NCBI GenBank assembly: GCA_036260075.1 | Contig: DATAAM010000096.1 | Span: 1-10,224, forward strand | Origin: DATAAM01 sp036260075 | GTDB taxonomy: Bacteria > Actinomycetota > Acidimicrobiia > Acidimicrobiales > JAHWLA01 | Length of the DNA stretch: 10,224 bases | Direction: 5' to 3' | Part shown: positions 6,133-10,224 of the stretch, in pieces | How the letters are laid out: each line of letters starts with the position of its first letter | Numbering within the stretch: position 1 is the first letter of the stretch | Notes under the pieces: generated by a model | What the model was told of the DNA's origin: nothing | Databases searched by the model: none | What the model saw: only the letters and a program-made list of their open reading frames with translations | Program-made: the position numbers and the translations under genes

Positions 6133-6695
6133 GGGTGCCGGGGCGGCAGCGGCGCCAGGCGGCGGCCGATGCGGCCGAGGACGATGCCGATGGGGACGCC
6201 GCCCAGCACGTCGGACGCGTGGTGGGCGCGCACGTACACGCGGCTGGTGGCCACCAGCGCTGCCGCCGCGTAGTAGAGCGGCCACAGCGGGTCGTCGTCG
6301 GCCAGGAGGCCCGCGGCGGTGAACGCCGAGGTGGCGTGACCGCTCGGGAAGCTGCTCGTGCGCGGGCGGCGGAGGCGGAAGGGACGGTCGACGTCCCAGG
6401 GGGGACGGGTGCGGCGGAACAGCGACTTGATGCCGACGTTCACCAAGGCCGATTCGATACCCAAGCCCGCGCCGACGCGAACGGCAGCCTTCCAGTCGTG
6501 CTCGGAGCGCAGGCCGCGGAGCGCGCCGAAGATCAACCACACGAGGCTGTGGTCGCCGAGCGCCGACGCCGCGTACATCACCCGGTCGGCCACCGGGTTG
6601 CCGCGCACGCGGTCGAGGGTGGTGTCGACCCGGGCGTCGAACGCCGCGATGCGCTTGCGTGTGTGCGCGGACAGCAGCTCCATGGCGGCCGCCAC
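6129..6695 (-). CDS. PAP2-family membrane phosphatase
   Basis: The 188-residue product carries all three PAP2 signatures: KxxxxxxRP (K90 to R97-P98, KSLFRRTRP), PSGH (117-120) and SRxxxxxHxxxD (S151-R152 to H158 and D162). Hydrophobic stretches near 48-62, 70-90 and 118-150 fit a small multi-pass membrane enzyme, shorter than many. The family dephosphorylates lipid phosphates (phosphatidic acid, phosphatidylglycerophosphate, undecaprenyl diphosphate). Because the operon also has a WS/DGAT, phosphatidic acid to diacylglycerol is an attractive reaction here, but that is inference from context. The GTG at 6695 is given; the ATG at 6683 (MELLSAH) is equally plausible, as neither has a clear Shine-Dalgarno. 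It follows the nuclease gene by 18 bp and overlaps the DsbA-like gene by 4 bp. Confidence 0.92.
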   Translation of the reverse strand: MAAAMELLSAHTRKRIAAFDARVDTTLDRVRGNPVADRVMYAASALGDHSLVWLIFGALRGLRSEHDWKAAVRVGAGLGIESALVNVGIKSLFRRTRPPWDVDRPFRLRRPRTSSFPSGHATSAFTAAGLLADDDPLWPLYYAAAALVATSRVYVRAHHASDVLGGVPIGIVLGRIGRRLAPLPPRHP

Positions 6696-6713
6696 GCTAG
6701 CGGGGTGGCGCGA

Positions 6714-7550
6714 TCAGACCGCCAGGGGCACGGGCGCCTCCACCTCGGCGGCGGCCGCCTGGGCGCGAGCGAAGGCGGGGTCGCCGCCGAAGGCCGGGCA
6801 GTACGCCTTGAACGCGCAGAAGGAGCACAGCGGCCCCGGCTTGGGGCGGAAGTCGTCGCTGATGCAGGCGCGCTCGATGGCCGACCACACCGCCGCCGCC
6901 CGGGTGCGGAGGCCGCGGAGCGACTGCTCGGTGGGCATGCTCACGATCGCCACCGGCTCGCGCAGGTGGAGGAGCTGCACGCGGGCAGGCCGACGGCCCA
7001 GTACCTGCTCGCACAGGAAGGCGTAGAACTGCACGCCACCCAGCCGGCCGTGCTCGTGCCGCTCGCCGGGCGCCCGGCCCGTCTTGTAGTCGGTCACGAC
7101 CAGCTCGCCGTCGTCGTCGAGCTCGAGCCGGTCGATGATGCCCCGCAGGCGCAGGCCACCCACCTCGGCCTCCAGGCGCAGCTCGGTGCCGATCACCCGC
7201 ACCCGGTCGGGGTCCTCCAGCTCGAAGTAGGCCCGCACGAGCGCCTCGGCGTCGGCCCGGAACGCCTCGGCCTCCTCGTCGCCCAAGGCCAGCTCCGTGT
7301 ACTCGGGGTCGACCCGGCACTCGCCCCAGGCCCGCTCGAAGGCGGCCAGCCCGGCCTCGAGCGTGCGGGCACCCGCGGGCACCTCCCAGAAGAGCAGCTC
7401 GAGCGCCCGGTGCACGAGCGTGCCCTTGGCCGCCCACGGCGAGGGCGGCTCCGGGAGGCGGTCGATGGCGGAGAAGCGGAAGGCCAACGCGCAGTCTTTG
7501 AACGACGCCACCTTCGAGGGCGACAGCGCGGTGGGAAGCGGCAGGCTCAT
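6714..7550 (-). CDS. RecB-like PD-(D/E)XK nuclease with predicted Fe-S cluster
   Basis: The 278-residue product matches the stand-alone RecB/Cas4-like nuclease family. It shows LSPSKVASFKDC (about 9-20), the active-site histidine motif GTLVHRALE (H47), then GIIDRLEL (D140) and VTDYKTGR (D154, K156), which are the metal-binding and catalytic residues. Cys20 with C242, C245 and C251 (CSFCAFKAYC) gives the four-cysteine arrangement that holds a [4Fe-4S] cluster in AddB and Cas4 nucleases. There is no helicase domain and no cas gene nearby, so a general DNA repair role is more likely than CRISPR adaptation; this is inferred. An adjacent in-frame GTG at 7553 sits about 5 bases after a candidate -10 box, so a leaderless start one codon earlier is possible. 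It is the first gene of the six-gene operon. Confidence 0.92.
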   Translation of the reverse strand: MSLPLPTALSPSKVASFKDCALAFRFSAIDRLPEPPSPWAAKGTLVHRALELLFWEVPAGARTLEAGLAAFERAWGECRVDPEYTELALGDEEAEAFRADAEALVRAYFELEDPDRVRVIGTELRLEAEVGGLRLRGIIDRLELDDDGELVVTDYKTGRAPGERHEHGRLGGVQFYAFLCEQVLGRRPARVQLLHLREPVAIVSMPTEQSLRGLRTRAAAVWSAIERACISDDFRPKPGPLCSFCAFKAYCPAFGGDPAFARAQAAAAEVEAPVPLAV

Positions 7551-7558
7551 CACCGTCA

Positions 7559-7585
7559 ACCATACGCAGGGGGTGTGACAGTCAG
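7559..7585 (-). promoter_or_regulatory. Candidate promoter of the six-gene minus-strand operon
   Basis: On the minus strand CTGACT (7585-7580) and TATGGT (7564-7559) resemble -35 and TANNNT -10 boxes with a short 15-bp spacer. Transcription would begin near 7552-7553, at the GTG/ATG start of the nuclease gene, which has no Shine-Dalgarno. This fits leaderless translation. The -10 is convincing, the -35 less so. Confidence 0.4.
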
Positions 7586-7614
7586 GCGGATGGGCCGGGG
7601 GGCGGCGGCAACCT

Positions 7615-7631
7615 GTTAGCGTTTCGATAAC
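7615..7631 (+). promoter_or_regulatory. Predicted TetR operator overlapping the crotonase promoter
   Basis: The palindrome G-TTAGCG-TTT-CGATAA-C has one mismatch between its arms and matches the site at 9155-9169 in 14 of 15 bases. It contains a TANNNT box (TAGCGT, 7617-7622) that would direct transcription from about 7630. No good -35 stands 17 bp upstream (the region is G-rich), so the promoter may need activation or be weak. Binding by the TetR protein encoded at 8516-9136 would block RNA polymerase; this is inferred from position and shared sequence. Confidence 0.65.
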
Positions 7632-7635
7632 GCGG

Positions 7636-7668
7636 CTGCACGGGCGTGCAGTCGACCGTGGCGAGGGG
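7636..7668 (+). promoter_or_regulatory. Leader hairpin and Shine-Dalgarno of the crotonase gene
   Basis: CTGCAC-GGGC-GTGCAG (7636-7651) is a perfect 6-bp hairpin just after the predicted transcript start. GAGGGG (7663-7668) lies 8 bases before the GTG at 7677 and decides that start. The hairpin does not cover the ribosome site; it may protect the mRNA 5' end or be chance. Confidence 0.45.
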
Positions 7669-7676
7669 ACGCCGAC

Positions 7677-8519
7677 GTGACCTACGAGGACATTCTGTAC
7701 CAGGTGGACGACGGCGTGGCGACGATCACGCTGCACCGCCCCGAGGCGCTGAACGCGTTCACCTTCCGCATGGCGACCGAGCTGGTCGACGCCTTCGACC
7801 GCATCGACGCCGACGACGACGTGCGCGCGGTGGTCGTGACCGGGGCGGGTCGCGGCTTCTGCGCGGGCGCCGACCTGTCGTCGGGCGGCGACACCTTCGA
7901 CATCGCCGCCCACGGCGGTCCCGCCGCGGCCGAGGAGCACCGCGACTCCGGCGGTGCGGTCGTGCTGCGGATCGTCGAGAGCCGAAAGCCCGTCATCGCC
8001 GCGATCAACGGGCCTGCCGTGGGCGTGGGCGTCACCATGACGCTGCCCATGGACGTGCGGCTGGCCTCCGAGGCGGCCAAGTTCGGCTTCGTGTTCGCCC
8101 GGCGGGGCATCGTGCCCGACGCCTGCTCGAGCTGGTTCCTCCCGCGGGTCGTGGGCATCTCCCAGGCCCAGGAGTGGATGCTGACCGGCCGGGTGTTCGG
8201 CCCGTCGGAAGCGCTCGAAGGCGGCCTGGTGCGGGCCGTGCACCCGCCGGAGGAGCTGCTGCCCGCGGCGTACGCGCTGGCCCACGAGATGAGCGACCTG
8301 ACGTCGCCTGTGTCCGTGGCGCTGATCCGACGCCTGCTCTGGCGGGGGCTGGGCTTCGCCGACCCGAACGATGCCCACGTGGTCGAGTCGCGCCTGTTGT
8401 ACGAACGGGGACGGTCGGCCGACGTGCGCGAGGGCGTCGAGGCCTTCCTGGCCAAGCGTCCGCCCCGATTCCCGATGCGAGTGAGCACCGACCTGCCCGA
8501 CCTGGAGGTGTCCCCGTGA
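7677..8519 (+). CDS. Enoyl-CoA hydratase/isomerase (crotonase) family protein
   Basis: The 280-residue product has the crotonase oxyanion-hole segments GRGFCAGADLS (59-68) and INGPAVGVGVT (110-120), and the usual N-terminal HRPEALNAF. Aligned with rat mitochondrial enoyl-CoA hydratase, the two catalytic glutamates (Glu144 and Glu164) correspond here to T120 and F140, so it is unlikely to be a classical hydratase. Instead GIVPDACSSWFLPR (144-157) resembles the SPEGCSSY segment of peroxisomal delta3,delta2-enoyl-CoA isomerase (ECI2), with D148 where the catalytic Glu would be. An isomerase or another CoA-thioester activity is the best guess. Start GTG at 7677 with GAGGGG 8 bases upstream. It overlaps the TetR gene by 4 bp (GTGA) and is preceded by a predicted TetR operator, so it is probably a repressed acyl-CoA catabolism gene. 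Confidence 0.93.
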   Translation: MTYEDILYQVDDGVATITLHRPEALNAFTFRMATELVDAFDRIDADDDVRAVVVTGAGRGFCAGADLSSGGDTFDIAAHGGPAAAEEHRDSGGAVVLRIVESRKPVIAAINGPAVGVGVTMTLPMDVRLASEAAKFGFVFARRGIVPDACSSWFLPRVVGISQAQEWMLTGRVFGPSEALEGGLVRAVHPPEELLPAAYALAHEMSDLTSPVSVALIRRLLWRGLGFADPNDAHVVESRLLYERGRSADVREGVEAFLAKRPPRFPMRVSTDLPDLEVSP

Positions 8520-9136
8520 GCTCCACCCGATCCGTTGCCGCCCGCCGCCCGGACCGGGCCGCCACCGAGGCCGCGCTCATGGACGCCGCCTTCCGGCTGC
8601 TCGAGCGCGACGGCGTGCTCGCGGGCTTGAACCTCCAGGAGGTGGCCGACGAGGCGCGGGTGAACCGCGGCCTCATCCACCACTACTTCGGCAGCAGGCG
8701 GGCGCTGCTGCGCGCTGCCCTCGACGCCCGCAAGCGCGCCTTCGCCCCGCTGGTGGCCCAGCTCCACCGCGTCAACCCGTGGAAGCGGGGCAACGCCGCG
8801 TTCCGCGAGTACGGACGCGATCCCCGCTACGCGCAGATCGTCATGCTGCTGGCGCTCGACGGCGACGAGCAGTTCGAGCCACTGGCGTTCCTCGAAGAGC
8901 GACTGGCCGACTGGAAGCGCGACCAAGAGGCAGGCGTGTGGACCGAGGACGCCGACCACCTGGCGCTCCTCGTCGTCTTCGACGTGCTGCTCTACGGCTG
9001 GTTCGTGCTGCGTCCTTCGGTGGCCCGCCAGCTGGGCATGTCGCCGCGCACGCTCGACCGCCGCATCCTCAACGCGCTGGGCCGCATGTACCAGGCGTTC
9101 GCCGCCGAAGGCGCCCCCTCGCCGGCCTCGCCTTGA
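8516..9136 (+). CDS. TetR/AcrR family transcriptional regulator
   Basis: The 206-residue product has an N-terminal TetR DNA-binding domain: AALMDAAFRLLERDGV (helix 1), LNLQEVADEARVNRGLIHHY (about 39-57, the helix-turn-helix) and FGSRRALLRAAL. The C-terminal part is helical and variable, as expected for the ligand-binding and dimer domain; acyl-CoA or another lipid intermediate is a likely inducer but unproven. The start GTG at 8516 overlaps the crotonase stop (GTGA), with GGAGGTG 5-12 bases upstream. It lies between the crotonase and acyl-CoA dehydrogenase genes, and both are preceded by the same palindrome, so it probably represses both and, through the first site, itself. Its TGA stop lies within the -35 box of the dehydrogenase promoter. 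Confidence 0.93.
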   Translation: MSSTRSVAARRPDRAATEAALMDAAFRLLERDGVLAGLNLQEVADEARVNRGLIHHYFGSRRALLRAALDARKRAFAPLVAQLHRVNPWKRGNAAFREYGRDPRYAQIVMLLALDGDEQFEPLAFLEERLADWKRDQEAGVWTEDADHLALLVVFDVLLYGWFVLRPSVARQLGMSPRTLDRRILNALGRMYQAFAAEGAPSPASP

Positions 9137-9169
9137 CAGACGGGCGTCAGGTCTTTAGCGTTTCGCTAA
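9133..9169 (+). promoter_or_regulatory. Acyl-CoA dehydrogenase promoter with embedded TetR operator
   Basis: TTGACA (9133-9138, consensus -35) and TAGCGT (9156-9161, TANNNT -10) are spaced by 17 bp. The palindrome TTAGCG-TTT-CGCTAA (9155-9169) is perfect and covers the -10 and the expected start of transcription. Its last A is the first base of the ATG start at 9169, 7 bases after the -10, so the mRNA is predicted leaderless; no Shine-Dalgarno is present. The -35 overlaps the TetR stop codon (9134-9136). Confidence 0.8.
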
Positions 9170-10224
9170 TGACGGCCACGGACGCCACTCGGGTGAACGC
9201 CCTCGTCGACCGGCTCCTCGCAGAGCTGGATCCCTCCACCACCGCGCCGGAGGTGTTCCTCGGCCGCCAGTTCGACCTGGGGCTGGCATGGGTCCACTTC
9301 CCCGAGGGCTGCGGCGGGCTCGGACTGTCGCCCGCCCTGCAGAACCTCGTCGACGAGCGCCTGGCCGCCGCAGGTGCGCCCAGCCCGGTGGACCGCAACG
9401 TGATCGGCCACGGGATGGGCGGCCCCACCATCGTCACCCACGGCACCGACGAGCAGCGGCGCCGGTTCCTGCGCCCGCTGTTCACCGGCGAGGAGGTGTG
9501 GTGCCAGCTCTTCAGCGAGCCCGGAGCGGGCTCCGACCTGGCAGCGCTGGGCACCAAGGCGGCGCGTGACGGGGACGAGTGGGTGGTGTCGGGCCAGAAG
9601 GTGTGGACGACCCTGGCCCACCTGGCCCGGTGGGGGATGCTCGTGGCCCGCACCGACCCGCAGCAGCCCAAGCACCGCGGCCTCACGTACTTCGTGGTCG
9701 ACATGCACGCGCCCGGCGTGGAGGTGCGGCCGCTCTACCAGATGACCGGTGAGGCGGAGTTCAACGAGGTCTACCTGACCGACGTGCGCATCCCCGACAG
9801 CCGCCGCGTCGGCGAGGTCGGCGACGGCTGGCGCGTCGCCCTGACCACGCTCATGAACGAGCGGGTCGCCATCGGGGGGCGCATCCCGCCGCGCGGCAGC
9901 GGCCTCATCGCGTCGCTGGTCGACCTGTGGCGCGAGCGACGGTCCGACGGCGACGGGGCCGTCCGCGACCGGCTCATGTCGCTGTGGGTCCGGGCCGAGG
10001 TGCTGCGCCTCACCAACATCCGCGCCGCCCAGTTGCGGGCGGCAGGCACGCCGGGGCCGGAGGGCTCGATCGCCAAGCTGGCGATGGCCGAGTTCAACAA
10101 GGACGGCACCGAGTTCGGCGTCGACGTGCTGGGGGCCGAGGGCATGCTGAAGCCGGGCGGCTACCCGATGGCCCGCCCCAACGAGCTGCCCGCCGACCAG
10201 CCCACGCAGTGGCAGTTCCTCCGG
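9169..10224 (+). CDS. Acyl-CoA dehydrogenase, C-terminus beyond the window
   Basis: 352 codons are visible and the frame is open at the right edge. The FAD-dependent family oxidises acyl-CoA at the alpha-beta bond and passes electrons to ETF. Visible landmarks are LFSEPGAGSDLAALGTKA (about 114-131, flavin and substrate loop), WVVSGQKVWTT (about 142-152), GLTYFVVDM with PGVEVRPLYQ (about 166-188), FNEVYLTDVRIPD and GDGWRVALTTLMNER. E231 in NER falls where isovaleryl-CoA and long-chain dehydrogenases keep their catalytic Glu, unlike medium-chain enzymes, which use a later one; this is inferred by alignment from memory. The visible end (GAEGMLKPGG) precedes the usual RANTIEGGT segment. Start ATG at 9169 fits the leaderless promoter. 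Substrate chain length cannot be called. Acyl-CoA dehydrogenase plus crotonase in one TetR-controlled set suggests a beta-oxidation-like pathway. Confidence 0.94.
   Translation, partial: MTATDATRVNALVDRLLAELDPSTTAPEVFLGRQFDLGLAWVHFPEGCGGLGLSPALQNLVDERLAAAGAPSPVDRNVIGHGMGGPTIVTHGTDEQRRRFLRPLFTGEEVWCQLFSEPGAGSDLAALGTKAARDGDEWVVSGQKVWTTLAHLARWGMLVARTDPQQPKHRGLTYFVVDMHAPGVEVRPLYQMTGEAEFNEVYLTDVRIPDSRRVGEVGDGWRVALTTLMNERVAIGGRIPPRGSGLIASLVDLWRERRSDGDGAVRDRLMSLWVRAEVLRLTNIRAAQLRAAGTPGPEGSIAKLAMAEFNKDGTEFGVDVLGAEGMLKPGGYPMARPNELPADQPTQWQFLR

Noticed and set aside
6714..7550. Calling the nuclease Cas4.
   Set aside because: It shares the four-cysteine and PD-(D/E)XK layout, but is longer than typical Cas4 and there is no cas1, cas2 or repeat array in the window.
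6135..7619. A long plus-strand open frame (494 codons) opposite the PAP2 and nuclease genes.
   Set aside because: Antisense frame kept open by extreme GC; the protein is rich in His, Arg, Gly and Ala with no domain, while the minus-strand frames carry complete catalytic motifs. The same applies to the long plus frames over 3475-5555 and 602-2360.

Overview
The window reads as a chromosomal segment of a very GC-rich actinobacterium, most likely of the class Acidimicrobiia. The pointers are strong G/C third-position bias in every gene, frequent GTG starts, TANNNT-type -10 boxes, apparently leaderless genes, an SCO6745-family gene, and a secreted protein made of 42-residue GYWLVASDGG...FGDA...HGS repeats. 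The taxonomic placement is inference. Genes pack tightly and no phage, transposon, CRISPR array or RNA gene is visible.

Layout, left to right. Minus strand: the N-terminal 82 codons of a CaiB/BaiF (class III) CoA-transferase cut by the left edge (1-248); a secreted repeat protein with a C-terminal 3D domain (233-1351); its probable structured leader and promoter (about 1352-1509); and an SCO6745-family protein (1506-2333). Plus strand, divergent from the last: a secreted M23/LytM-type peptidase (2404-3057). A 72-bp near-perfect inverted repeat (3054-3125) contains the stop codons of the two convergent genes and is a strong bidirectional terminator candidate. A six-gene minus-strand operon then runs from 7550 down to 3122: RecB-like PD-(D/E)XK nuclease with a predicted Fe-S cluster, PAP2 phosphatase, single-cysteine DsbA-like protein, WS/DGAT acyltransferase, classical SDR and an 85-residue protein of unknown function, with junctions between -4 and +18 bp. 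Divergent from it on the plus strand are a crotonase-family protein (7677-8519), a TetR regulator (8516-9136) and an acyl-CoA dehydrogenase that runs off the right edge (9169 onward).

How the parts fit. The right-hand plus-strand cluster looks like a small acyl-CoA degradation regulon: two nearly identical palindromes, TTAGCG-TTT-CG(A/C)TAA, overlay the predicted -10 boxes before the crotonase and before the dehydrogenase, and the TetR gene lies between them. The minus-strand operon pairs a PAP2 phosphatase (which could make diacylglycerol) with a WS/DGAT acyltransferase (which could acylate it), suggesting neutral-lipid synthesis; the nuclease and the 85-residue protein do not obviously belong to that theme. 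The left third carries two secreted cell-wall enzymes. I see no clearly new multi-gene system. The items most worth a second look are the twin operators, the 72-bp inverted repeat, the predicted closed six-blade propeller fused to a 3D domain, and the crotonase that lacks both canonical glutamates.
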